From positions 62,001-126,000 of the forward strand of contig JALNQF010000047.1 of the NCBI GenBank assembly GCA_028456385.1: a stretch of DNA of 64,000 bases, read 5' to 3'. The translations under genes were made by a program, and so were the position numbers. The DNA is from Ophiosphaerella korrae (lineage: Eukaryota > Ascomycota > Dothideomycetes > Pleosporales > Phaeosphaeriaceae). The notes beneath the pieces are model-generated. The model was given only the letters and a program-made list of their open reading frames with translations. It was not told where the DNA came from and made no database searches. Positions 54,190-64,000 of the stretch are shown piece after piece. Within the stretch, counting starts at the first letter, position 1. Every line of letters starts with the position of its first letter.

Positions 54190-55002
54190 ATGGCTGACAA
54201 CGAATACGTAAGTGATCTCTTATTCAACAATGAAGTGCTACTTGCTGACCGCGACACAGAACGCCGAGGAGGCTGCTGGTACGCTCACCCTTATTTACGA
54301 ATCAATTCCTTCATTTGACCGCACGCACCGCAATCGATCCCGAATCACTTCCCCTTGTTCTCAACATTGGCTCCTTCACCGCTGTGCGACCGTGGCCTCG
54401 AGAATCGCACATATGTAGAATCTAGGCTGACGAAACACCATACAGAGCTTAAGAGGAAGAGAGCGTTCCGCAAGTTTTCCTACCGCGGTATCGATCTTGA
54501 TCAGTACGTTATTCCGAAAACAGTGGCATGAGATTGCGCTGTTGCTTGTCGACGATCAGGAGTGTAGTACTGATCAACAACAGACTCCTCGACCTTGGCT
54601 CTGAGGAGCTCCGTGACCTCGTTCACGCCCGTGCCCGTAGACGGTTCAACCGCGGTCTTAAGCGCAAGCCCATGGGTCTGATCAAGAAGCTTCGCAAGTC
54701 GAAGCAAGAGGCCAAGCCCAACGAGAAGCCTGACCTTGTCAAGACCCATCTCCGTGACATGATCGTCGTCCCCGAGATGATTGGCAGCGTCATCGGTGTC
54801 TACTCCGGCAAGGAGTTCAACCAGGTCGAAATCAAGCCCGAGATGGTCGGCCACTACCTCGGAGAGTTCTCCATCTCATAGTGTGTAGCCCTAAAGTAAT
54901 CTTCGCAAAACAGAACACTGACAACCGCATAGCAAGCCAGTCAAACACGGAAGGCCAGGTATCGGTGCCACTCACTCTTCCCGTTTCATTCCTCTCAAGT
55001 AA
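54190..55002 (+). CDS. RP S15: 40S ribosomal protein S15 (uS19)
   Basis: Five exons, 54190-54207, 54260-54278, 54446-54503, 54584-54880 and 54933-55002, give 153 residues. The first two exons are only 18 and 19 nt (MADNEY, NAEEAA), so a simple frame search misses the N-terminus. Conserved blocks: [56 protein letters not shown] and [20 protein letters not shown]. uS19 sits in the head of the small subunit near the decoding site. It is co-directional with RPP2 600 bp upstream. Confidence 0.97.
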
Positions 55003-55365
55003 ATGGTCTGGGTCTTAGTTGCATGGGTTCTTTCGTGGGGTGGACAATGTACTTGATGACCTATTACGAATACAGGTGTTAGGTGCATTACTCTCGATGG
55101 CTGTGACGCACAAAAGCGGGCACAGCAGGCATGAAGATATGATGTAGATAGCAGCATCTATCACATCGAAGATACCTCCACATTTATCGAGCCCGACTTG
55201 TGAGGAGTCAACTCTCCCTTCATCTGTCAATGAATTATGCAAACGTTACTTGTTGCATTTGTATGATATATATTATAGCGTTGGTGTGCTGAATGATGAC
55301 ACAGTTTGGTATTGATAAAAGCACTGGGTATAGGTAGGAAACAGGTACAAATTATTGACATCCAT
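55003..55365. other. Convergent 3' region of RPS15 and NUS1
   Basis: 363 bp between two convergent stop codons. It holds both 3' untranslated regions; no coding signal. Confidence 0.6.
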
Positions 55366-56495
55366 TTATCGCCCAAGACGCATCTCAACCTTTGCAAAGT
55401 TGTACAATGCTCTCAGAAAGACCTGATAATTCACGCCCTTGTTGTCGGGAAGGTGACTGAATCCGATTAGTATGGGAGCACAGTTTGCGAGGGGAATAGA
55501 CTTACAATATTTCAGTCAATCTCAGCTGCCACGGGGGATAGCCCTTCAATTGTACCGTGGGGCTAAACAAAATCAGAAGATCAGGCTCACTGCTAACATG
55601 GTCGCTCAATTGTGCGTCAATCAAGTCCATATTGATCTGTTCCTGACATACATCGCCGCGCTGTGCCATTTCGGCTAGTGTGCGTGTCAAGTCGACAATC
55701 GTGTCACGTCCATCGTGCTCCGATAAAAGAAGAACAGTTAGATGCTGGCGGTCTTCCTTGTGAACGCCATTCAGCGAGGCGGTTTGGGGCGGTGTGGTAG
55801 GTGGCGAGTAAGAGCTCAAATGAGGAGCACGAAGAGAGAGAGTTGGTTTACGACTGGGACCAAAATACGACTCGAGCGTGTTCTCTATACTAGCGTGTGT
55901 TTGAGGTAGGTAGTTCTTAAGCACACCTAGTATGTCGTCAGCATACATGTACATTAGTCAGTTCGTCCTAATCTGACTGACCTGTTCGTTCGTACACGCT
56001 CAAAAATCCAATGCCGGCTGCGCTCGCCCAGGCAGCCAACTCGCACACATCATTAACTAGGCCTTCCAAGCCTGCGTTTCCATGCTGCTCCCCATCCTCG
56101 TTCAATTCTACCACTACGCTCAGATGCTTGGGCAACCTCTCCAAATGCGCGACGTCGCCGGCGATAAACTCTGGCGTCCGATGGTGGTACTTGAGCAACG
56201 ACACAAATTTTGTATATGCGAGTCGAAAAGCGCGGCGAAAGCGGAAGAAGATGCTGAATAGAAGGGCGATGAAGTGGTAGGTAGCGAAGAAAAGAAGCGA
56301 CTTGAAGGGTCCGCGTTTCTTGTTAAGTTTGGCTTTTTGCGTAGAACGACGGCGAGCACGAGATTTGGCCGACTCGGAGGAACTAGAGGGTTCCGAGGGG
56401 AGAAAAGGGATCAGGAGGTCTTCACGCTGCTTGATGGAGAGTTGTTTTCGGCGGAAGGCGGCTTCTTCAGAGAGTGTGAGGCCAGTGGCGGCCAT
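55366..56495 (-). CDS. NUS1: Nus1/NgBR, dehydrodolichyl diphosphate synthase subunit
   Basis: Three exons, 56495-55982, 55926-55506 and 55455/6-55366, encode 341 residues. An N-terminal helix (SLLFFATYHFIALLFSIFFR) anchors the protein in the ER. The cis-prenyltransferase-like domain shows LPKHLSVVVELNEDG, ELAAWASAAGIGFLSVYERT and, across the first intron, GVLKNYLPQTH. The last exon gives FHLPDNKGVNYQVFLRALYN and ends in RLG-R. RxG is the C-terminal motif that completes the active site of the partner subunit Rer2. Together they make dolichol precursors for glycosylation. Both introns are GT-AG, 49-55 nt. The gene is divergent from SEC10. Confidence 0.95.
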
Positions 56496-57155
56496 TGCGG
56501 CGGACAAAGTAAATTGGTGGGCAACTACAGAGAACGAATTGGACTATAAAACGTGAGTTAAAAGACAGAGAGAACGCAGGCTATAGGCATTGCGATTGTG
56601 TGGACAGAGGCGAGATGAGATCATAAGAAGGATTGAATGAGGCTGGTGCAGGTGTGGCGTGGCCGCGTTGCTGCTGAGCCTAGTACTATGTAAGCCAAGC
56701 GTGCCTATCCGGCTCAGCCTTGGGCATACGTGTTGGCTGTCGCAATCGCCATGGGTGGATGCCGACGCATGCGAGCGTAGGATGTACATGGTTCTGTTTC
56801 TGAAGAGGCAAGAGATGTATGTGGTTGTGTAGATTTGGGTGCATGGGGTCATTCGCTCATTCGGCGAGACGTCGACAAGGGGCGTTGACGCGGGGGTCAA
56901 GCCACCTCCACCGTTGCAGCCGGTGCCATGCATGATACTGCTGTGTTGGGCTCGGTTGCTACATCACCACGTGCTCGACTTTGTGCGCATAAATAAACTT
57001 GCCCTACCGTGTTGTTGATAGACGTGAATTCACGCCCCATGGTACACGATAACCGCCAAAGCTGGCCTTGGGGAGCTCCGTGGACGATAGAGAGCTGTGA
57101 TAGAAGTTGAGAACACCGAGCACTCCCGCACGCCAACAAAGCGGCTACCCGTTAG
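56496..57155. promoter_or_regulatory. Shared upstream region of NUS1 and SEC10
   Basis: The two genes start in opposite directions 660 bp apart. No exon is supported between them, so both promoters lie here. Confidence 0.5.
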
Positions 57156-59787
57156 ATGGATCCCTCAGTTCGCGCCGCATCTGGCCTAGACACGAGCTCG
57201 ATCCTTACTCACACAACCTCAAGGACATCACGAGGGCCACAGTTCACATTGGACAAGTTCTCGGTAAACTCCATGCGCATATACAGCTCTTGGGCGCCGG
57301 CTAATCCTCACAGAGCAAAGACTTCATAGTCAAGGACTTTATCGAGGACCTCTCTGACGCCGCCGTACCTGCATCGCGCAAGTCAGGTATTGTTCCCAGC
57401 CAGCAGGCCTTCGACCCAAAACCGCTCATCCGCACATTCGAACATGCCTTGACACGGCTCAACAACTTGTCAGAGGACCTCGAGGAGAAGGAGAATGAAC
57501 TTTCAGGCGCGGTGCGACGCGCCGAAGCACAACACAATCAAAACGTTGAATCCCTAGGGAGGAGGCTCGAGCAGGCTATCGACCGCTTCCAGAGGCTGGA
57601 CAGCTCGCTGAACGGTGGAGACGATGGAGGACCGGACTCTGGAGGCAATGTTGCCATGCGCATTGGCGAGCGACTGGAAGAGCTAGATCGCCAACGAAAG
57701 AGGGCGTTGGATGCAAAGTTCCTGATTGAGTGTTGGCAGGAGGTCAGTGAGCGTGGCGAGCTGAACATTCTCGAGGACCACCGGCGAAGCGGCGATATTG
57801 TACGATGTGCCGAGATAGCGCGTCAATTGTTGCGAATTAGCATTCGCCTAGATCCTGAAAGCAGCCTGCAGTCGAATGGCGATACGCGCAATGGTGTCAA
57901 GAAGAGGCCCCAAGCACCAAAGCACAATACGAAGGAGATTATCGAAAAGTTTCTAGAGAACTTGGAGCAGGACCTGCTGAGTAAATTCGATGAGTGTTAT
58001 CGACGCCCGAACTACAACGGCATGCGCGACTGCGCGGTTGCACTCAGGGGCTTCAACGAGGGATCGAGTGTCATTGCGACCTACGTCAACCAGCATGCAT
58101 TCTTCATTGAACGCACGCAATCCATCACAGAAGAACTATCCATGGATGCTGAGACATGGGATCGTCTGCAAGATCCAGATGCAGAGCCACCAGGTGTCGA
58201 ACCTACCCTGCAATCACTCGTCGATGAGGTCAAGATTGCTGTACAAGACGAATCTGCCATCATCAAACGCGCTTTCCCATACTATGAAGAGGTTCTAATT
58301 AGATTTGTGGAGCGAATCTTCCAACAGTCAATACAACAACGGCTGGAGATGGTTCTCGACAAGGCGAGCGAGCTATCATCGCTGGCCTTTTTACGTTCAT
58401 TGCAAGCTTCTAGAAGCTACGTTACTCAGCTTGTCGAGGATCTCAAATCGCATGGTCTAACTGAACACCCAGAACCTGTGACCTCTCAGGTTGCAGCCAC
58501 CCTCGATCAGCAGCTTGATGAGCTCTTCTCATCATATTTCATTGGAGAGAAGTATATCGAGCGAGAAAAAAAGAATCTGGAGGAGCTTTACTCCTCACTT
58601 TTGCTCAAGTTCACCATCTATCACTCTCGGCGGCGGAAGATGCCAACATCGTACTTTGGATCGCTCGCGCAACGAGGCAAGGAGCTCGCAGCGTCTGCCC
58701 GAGATGCATACATGGACCGTTTAGAGAGCACTGATTTGCCAGCCAGTCAAAAGAAAACGCTTCTTCGTATCGCTGGCCTCAAAGAAGACCAGCAGGAGAA
58801 GAAGGAGATTGAAGTAACTGATGAAGATGGAAGACTGTCACTAGAAACCGCTAAGCGAATGTTGAAGTGGTTGGCGGAAGGTGTTGGGCGTGGGCTAGAA
58901 CTGTCGCCTGGAAACGAAACGCCAAAGGATGTGCAGAACTTACTCAACCTTCTACTGCAACAAATGGGCGAGATCTATCTCGAGACAGCCTTGGACGCGT
59001 AAGTTGCTTGATATCTACATCTACATGGTATACTAACATCCACAGTGCATCCGACCACGCAGCTTCACAGGAAAACTCCAAAACACCACCAGATCTCACT
59101 CATCTTCCATCACTTCATGCCATCACTACAATCTTACATCTCCTCGAACAAACCACTACCACTATTCTCCTACCCCTCTGCACGCCAAACCTCACCATCC
59201 GGCGAGAAATCGAAAAGTCGACTAACTCCACAATGGCAACCCTTGAATCCAAACTCTCCAATATCCTCAATCTCACCCTCACTGCTTCTCTCAATTGGGT
59301 CAGCAAATGCCTGGCTCAGCAAAAGAAAACCGACTTCCGTCCCAAAGACGATGAGCTGATGGCCACGAGCGAGACGCAAGCCTGCCGCGACGTCGCCTCC
59401 TTCCTTACCCGCATCGCCACTCAAGCTACATCTGCCCTCTCCGGCCGCAACCTCTCCCTCTTCCTCGCAGAACTCGCCCGCGGCCTCCGCGCCCTTGTCC
59501 TCGCCCACCTGCTCAAATTCTCCATTTCCCAAGTTGGCGGCCTGATTGTGTCCAAGGACATGAATCGGTACGTCGAGCTTGTGCGCGGATGGCCGACGGC
59601 TGACGAGCTGGAGGCGGGTAGCATCCAGGTTCTTACGGATGTGAGTACATTGTTCATTATCGGGCCGGAGGCGTTGAGGGATCGGCTGAGGGGCGCTGGG
59701 GCGGATGCGCAGGAATTGAAGTTGTTTATTGCGAGGAGGGAGGATGCGGGGAGTGTGGGCGTACAAAGTGTTTTAAGTGGGATGTGA
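57156..59787 (+). CDS. SEC10: Sec10, exocyst complex subunit
   Basis: Three exons, 57156-57263, 57314-58998 and 59046-59787, encode 844 residues, as expected. The first exon joins GPQFTLDKFS to SKDFIVKDFIEDLSDAAVPA, the conserved Sec10 start. A coiled coil follows (RLNNLSEDLEEKENELSGAV; RRLEQAIDRFQRLDSSLNG), then helical-bundle motifs FLIECWQEVSERGELNILED, FDECYRRPNYNGMRDCAVAL and YIEREKKNLEELYSSLLLKF. The C-terminal part ends MNRYVELVRGWPTADELE and an acidic/basic helix. The exocyst tethers secretory vesicles at the growing hyphal tip. Confidence 0.96.
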
Positions 59788-60106
59788 GGTGTGTTGTCTA
59801 ATAACAATTCATTGTGTTCGGCCAATTTTCACTGTACTTTTATGTGTCGCTAATGACGGCCATTGGCTGCCTGAGCATATTAATGTCTTCCCTGCGTCCC
59901 ATTATCGATTGGGCACACAAATTCCCGCCAACCTATGATCTAGTACTTCAATACTCAACCCAGCATTCAGTAACCCCAAAATTGATCGAACTAAGATATC
60001 AACAACATCGATGTCATAGAATGACAACCAGATCGAAAAGCGTACCAAGAATGAAACATACGTTGAGATACCAGAGAAACTGAAGGATGCATGTGACAAG
60101 TATGAG

Positions 60107-60562
60107 ATGAATCAATACTCGCCTCTGCTGAGATTGCCGCGCGACATAATCTACGAGCATGCTCTTAGCGGTTACTATATCTTCCCAACTCCGTATCCCA
60201 ACAGACGATATAAGGCCGAAGTGGAACATTTAAACTACCCATATTGCACCTACAATGCTACACTCAGAACCTGGGACTTTGTCTTCGCCTTAACCAAAGC
60301 GTCCAAACAACTTTACCATGAGACAAAGACTCTCCCTTTCAAGTTCAGCGCGATCGCATTCTCCGTGAATGAGGTGCTCGAAAATTTCCTTGACTACCTA
60401 GGCATTGAGCGTAGAGAATCTATCACTACAGTTTTGTACCACCCGCACCCTTCAGAGGCCCACGGTTGTAGACTCGTGCCTCTACAAGAGCTGTCACGCT
60501 GTCCTTCCCTGAAAACGCTATTGTATCAGGGGTTGGCTATCGCTGACGCTGATCACAACTAG
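60107..60562 (+). CDS. LPxELRxxIY family paralog 1 (F-box-like/DUF7730-like), 5' end unresolved
   Basis: An ATG-started frame of 151 codons contains LLRLPRDIIYEHALSGYYIF and FALTKASKQLYHETK, the two blocks shared by all members of the array. The frame is open upstream to an acceptor-like CATAG at 60016-60019 (DNQIEKRTKNETYVEIPEKL), so a first exon probably exists further left. The C-terminal part (SRCPSLKTLLYQGLAIA) matches the later leucine-rich block of such proteins and then stops early. Fungal proteins of this kind are F-box-like and of unknown function. Confidence 0.6.
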   Translation: MNQYSPLLRLPRDIIYEHALSGYYIFPTPYPNRRYKAEVEHLNYPYCTYNATLRTWDFVFALTKASKQLYHETKTLPFKFSAIAFSVNEVLENFLDYLGIERRESITTVLYHPHPSEAHGCRLVPLQELSRCPSLKTLLYQGLAIADADHN

Positions 60563-61076
60563 CTGATTTCTTTCGCTGACCAGCGGGGCGTAACTCTTCT
60601 AAATTACTACTATTGCCACTTTAATAATCGCTTAACACTTGTATTCGAGTGAAGGAGGGAGGTAGACAAGAGGCCAAAGATAATGGTCGAAGAAGAAATA
60701 AAAGCGTACTTCTCTTTAGAATTTATAGCTACGCGGCTTACCCTCGCACACCATTCGAGGAATGAGAGTAGCCTATAAGCAATATACCTAGCCAGCACTT
60801 CCACGAATCCAATGTCTAAACTGTAGAAAGTTGAACGAGGTGTTTTTTATACCAGTGTCTCGTGTTATACTTATCTAAAATATCCCTAGCCTGGGGTGTA
60901 ATTAGTCATATCTTTCTGTGCGAGTTCACTGCCACCCCTCACTCTCAGCCCTTGAATACAGGTCCTCACCTCTCACCTTCCTCTTACCGAAGGCTTGGCG
61001 TGTTAGGGTACAAACCTACACTCACCCCCATCCCTCGAACACAGCAACCTTCAACTCACGACAACCAACACTTGAG
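60563..61076. other. Intergenic within the paralog array
   Basis: No exon supported; presumed 3' end of paralog 1 and promoter of paralog 2. Confidence 0.5.
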
Positions 61077-61781
61077 ATGGGTCGAGCTGAGATCTCCAGG
61101 ATTACCAGGTCTCTAACCAAGCCGCACAATACTATGCGCGTCGCGAAGCACACTTTAAAGGCCAAAGTCGCTAAGACAACGGGGAAAGAACTAAACGACG
61201 CGAATGAAAAGCAAGTATAGAAGGTGCTTCATATCGATTCTGATTTCTTACCAGCTTTCAGGTTCGAGCAAAACAGGCAATCACCCCTATTTAAGCTTCC
61301 ACGCGAGCTTCGTGATCAGATCTACGGTTACGTCTTCGGTAGCCATCATATTTTTCCGGAGGAACCTATCAGTCCCTTTCATTCAACCGAACTTAAATAT
61401 AGGATTGTTCAGGCCGGGCTCACTGAGTACAAAAGCGACGCCACGAATTACCAGTGGAAACAACTTCACGCCTTGAGTAAAGTGTCCAAGCAATTGCACG
61501 AGGAATCAAAGGAAGCAAAATTGCTTCAATTCAAACTAAGCACGTTCCATACCGGGAGCGAACTCCAGTTGTTAGATCTCCTCTTCCGCCTTGGGGATGA
61601 GTACAAGCATGCAATTAGCACAATTTCACTTCATCCGGATCATTCTTGGGCCTATCAGCTGAAGATGAACTCCCATAGCCTGGATGCCCTTTTATGGACA
61701 CTTACTAGAAAGGTGGAAAATCTGAAAAAACTGTTTTCATGGCTTGACCACAGTAATTTTTCAAGACTTCGTGTTGCCTAA
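61077..61781 (+). CDS. LPxELRxxIY family paralog 2, with GC-AG intron and early stop
   Basis: Two exons, 61077-61210 and 61262-61781, encode 217 residues. The first exon is basic (MGRAEISRITRSLTKPHNTM, then VAKHTLKAKVAKTTGKELN). The intron starts GCAAGT and ends CAG; only this GC donor joins NEK to FEQNRQSPLFKLPRELRDQI in frame. The GT three bases later would cause a stop. Conserved blocks: LPRELRDQIYGYVFGSHHIF and HALSKVSKQLHEESK. The frame ends at TAA 61781, but protein-like sequence continues in other frames downstream, so the C-terminus appears damaged. Confidence 0.65.
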
Positions 61782-61980
61782 GATTTTACAAGACCGAGCA
61801 GCAACCTCTTTCAAAGAGCAAGGCATCGATTTAAGGTTCAAGCCTCCCAGTTGTCTGACTGCTTACGATAAAGCGATTATAAGGACGATGGAGATTTGGA
61901 CAAGAATCTGAATGGAGGTTTAGATGAAGGGGTTAGTGAAGAAGAGGAGAATGAAAACTGAGATTTCCTATCGGATTGAG
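61782..61980 (+). pseudogene. Out-of-frame C-terminal remnant of paralog 2
   Basis: A shifted frame reads TTVIFQDFVLPKILQDRAA and EQGIDLRFKPPS to a TGA at 61909-61911. A third frame gives the acidic end DDGDLDKNLNGGLDEGVSEE and stops at about 61961. Together these look like the lost C-terminus of paralog 2, separated from it by at least two indels. Confidence 0.45.
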
Positions 61981-62640
61981 GCTACCAAGCTTCACTCTAG
62001 CCTACGATGGAGCGATCAGCAGCGATACATTTCCTGCCCACCATGACACTGAGAGTAGTTATACCAAGGTGGCAGTGTCATGGAAAATGCAGAGCAAATA
62101 ATGGGTATTGGGAGGCCCATCGGACTGATATTTTCTTTTTCTTTTTTGAAAGTGGTGGGTACCTTTCGCTGCAATAAATTGACAATATATTCAAATATCC
62201 AAACTGATCGTGATGTGTTGGTAGCATAGGGAATCTATGGAAAAGTAGGCATGTCTGTACACACACTGTGTGTGATTATATCTGCACACGCGTGTGGCAG
62301 TGCGGCAGGAACAGGGGATGTCACGTGAAGACGATGGTTGCCTCCAAGCTCCTCTCATTTCATTAGCGTGGTAAACTACCACCACAAACACCCTATAGCA
62401 TCTCGGAGAGCGTTTGAATGCCCTTGCTTAGCCTCAGCCAATACTTACCATAAGATCAGCGCACGGCTTTTATCTCTTGCCTGACTCCTCACCCCCGACA
62501 CCGAAGATAAATCTTATTCAGCTTTCCCAGGGTCATCGTGTCTACGCTAGATCCAGGTAACGGCAAGTGCCGAGAAAGGCCCAATGAGATGTAAGTGGAA
62601 ATTTGTTCCATTCTACCTGTCTGCTGACCTTGCCTTGTAG
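61981..62640. other. Intergenic within the paralog array
   Basis: No full exon supported. A donor-like GATGTAAGT near 62589 and the acceptor at 62640 suggest a first exon of paralog 3 ending about 62590, but its frame could not be fixed. Confidence 0.4.
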
Positions 62641-63219
62641 CTACAAAAAAACCAAGCATCGTTGCTACTCAAGCTCCCAGCAGAGGCCCGGGATAAGATT
62701 TGCAAGTATGTGATTGGTGATCACGATGTTTTTACAGGTCTTATTCCTTGTAAGGAGCCTTCTCAGAAGCGCTTCCTTCCCCTCACGGCACCCCACGGAA
62801 ATGTCAGTAGAATGGCGTCAGAAACATGGCACATGCTTTTTGCCTTGAGCAAGGCGCCCAAGCAGCTTTATGAAGATACTCGACTTCTTCTGTACAAGCT
62901 AAGCAATTTCCACATTGACCGTGGTTTCGACAAGGAAGAATTCGCCAACGAAATTGTCCTACAAAATATTACCACCATTTCATTTAGAACGCTCTTAAAC
63001 CGGAAGCCTCCCGGGATGAGCATTGGAGAGTTCCTAGAGAAGCGGTTGGTGATCTTTCCCAATCTGACTACAATTGTTGCTGTGTGCCTCGCTAAGGAAC
63101 AGCATGACATTATGGCATTTGCTGAGAAGCAGGGCTTGACAGCTATTATTCAAGATTACTCAGCATGGAGGCTTAGGGGTTGGGTTTGTTTAATGCTTGA
63201 CTGGGGGGGGGGGTGCTAG
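62641..63219 (+). CDS. LPxELRxxIY family paralog 3, first exon unresolved
   Basis: After acceptor CCTTGTAG the frame is open for 192 codons. It contains LLLKLPAEARDKICKYVIGD (a diverged core motif), HDVF and FALSKAPKQLYEDTRLLLYK. The end is a Gly run encoded by G11 at 63203-63213, just before TAG. There is no ATG near the start, so an upstream exon is required. A run of seven A at the exon start is one base short of the phase seen in paralog 4, so the gene may be frameshifted. Confidence 0.55.
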   Translation, partial: LQKNQASLLLKLPAEARDKICKYVIGDHDVFTGLIPCKEPSQKRFLPLTAPHGNVSRMASETWHMLFALSKAPKQLYEDTRLLLYKLSNFHIDRGFDKEEFANEIVLQNITTISFRTLLNRKPPGMSIGEFLEKRLVIFPNLTTIVAVCLAKEQHDIMAFAEKQGLTAIIQDYSAWRLRGWVCLMLDWGGGC

Positions 63220-63791
63220 TTTTGCAATCTCTAGGACAACGATTGCTTAGGGTACTTACAAACTGGTAAGGTTTCCATCGAGACCGTGCATTTGATATAG
63301 CTCAAGCTTGCATCTTCTAAGAACCCTTGGGCTGAGCTATGGAGAAAACATTACACGTCTACCCTCAATTTTTCACCTCTGTCCATTATACCTGACCATA
63401 AACGTGCCTCTTAGTTGCCGTACACCAGCATCCATGTAAAGTCCAGGCTTCAATAATATTTCAGTAGGCTATAATATCGAACTCACTTATCTCTACTGAT
63501 TAGCTTGAGGTGTTTAAATTCACTGCTGGACCGAACAATCAACTTGAATCAAGTTTCACTTAGAACGTGGCTCCGTTTCTAGCTTTCATCAATCACTTGT
63601 ACCCCTGAAAACTGTAGGCTATGCCGAGTTCCATGGAATGTCGATGCTCGTGGCGCAGTGTCAGGTGTGATTGATTCACTACACGTGGGTCGATTGGCAC
63701 GTCCCGCTCATATAAGTACTTGTCATATTCTTCCACCGCCATAACATCACCAAATATATACTCATCCCAATTCCTGAGCCACACAGGCTAT
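63220..63791. other. Intergenic within the paralog array
   Basis: No exon supported; promoter region of paralog 4. Confidence 0.5.
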
Positions 63792-64000
63792 ATGCTACAA
63801 CGAGAGAACCGTGAGAGTGCCAGAGGGCTCAACAGAATGTAAGTAATGGCCTCTGATATGTATGTGCGTTCCCTAACAGCGGATGTTTACAGGAAGAAAC
63901 AAATTTTCCCGTTCCTGAGACTCCCGGGCGAGCTTCGCAAGGAGATTTACGAAGGACTTATAGGTGGTCACGACATCTTCTCTGAATCATCAGTTGTCAT
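63792..64000 (+). CDS. LPxELRxxIY family paralog 4, truncated by window edge
   Basis: Exon 1, 63792-63838, starts MLQRENRESARGLNR; a 54-nt GT-AG intron follows; exon 2 begins at 63893 and runs off the window. The join gives MKKQIFPFLRLPGELRKEIY and then GGHDIFSES, the best-preserved form of the family motif in this array. It serves as the model for the exon-1 structure of the other paralogs. Confidence 0.7.

Noticed and set aside
57449..59766. Minus-strand frames opposite SEC10
   Set aside because: Antisense shadows of a well-conserved exocyst gene.

Overview
This window looks like nuclear DNA of a filamentous ascomycete, most likely a Dothideomycete of the Pleosporales type. The evidence is gene families and gene structure: many 45-110 nt GT-AG introns, a Zn2Cys6 regulator, RTA1 lipid-translocating proteins, a HET-domain gene, secreted GH3 and heme-thiolate enzymes, and stop codons of the kind left by repeat-induced point mutation (RIP). 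The species cannot be named from sequence alone. I assembled exon-intron models by hand; most keep the reading frame through every junction.

Layout. 0-9 kb: the 3' end of an RTA1-like gene, a Zn2Cys6 (Upc2-like) transcription factor, a ten-exon sterol-type glucosyltransferase and a second RTA1-like gene. All four are on the plus strand and suggest a sterol/lipid stress module. 10-15 kb: two secreted enzymes on the minus strand, a GH3 beta-glucosidase and a short unspecific-peroxygenase/haloperoxidase. 15-25.6 kb: an AT-rich, repeat-bearing region. It holds an NLR-type TPR fragment, a HET-domain gene with an unresolved N-terminus, a degraded C2H2/chromodomain gene that may come from a DUF3435-type recombinase, and a candidate 0.86 kb TIR element beside it. 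26-36.7 kb: housekeeping genes, namely an ankyrin protein, VPS53 of the GARP complex, a GH18 chitinase whose catalytic motif is split by a GC-AG intron, and the 3'-end-processing factor YTH1/CPSF30.

36.7-44.5 kb: a gene-poor stretch with long poly-G/C tracts and only weak coding hints. 44.5-51 kb: a DUF6594-like membrane protein, a Cys-rich single-pass membrane protein and an unrecognised coiled-coil protein with an apparent homopolymer frameshift. 51.5-59.8 kb: a dense core block of SPT2, RPP2 (ribosomal P2), RPS15, NUS1 and SEC10, arranged partly as divergent pairs. 60-64 kb: a tandem array of at least four paralogs sharing an LPxELRxxIY motif, in different states of decay and running off the right edge.

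The genes fall into three layers: conserved secretion, glycosylation and RNA/chromatin machinery (VPS53, SEC10, NUS1, YTH1, SPT2, ribosomal proteins); environment-facing accessory genes (GH3, peroxygenase, GH18, RTA1, glucosyltransferase, Cys-rich membrane protein); and fast-evolving material (HET/NLR, degraded mobile DNA, the paralog array). The least explained structures are the degraded recombinase-like gene with its neighbouring TIR element, the paralog array, and the gene-poor 36.7-44.5 kb block.
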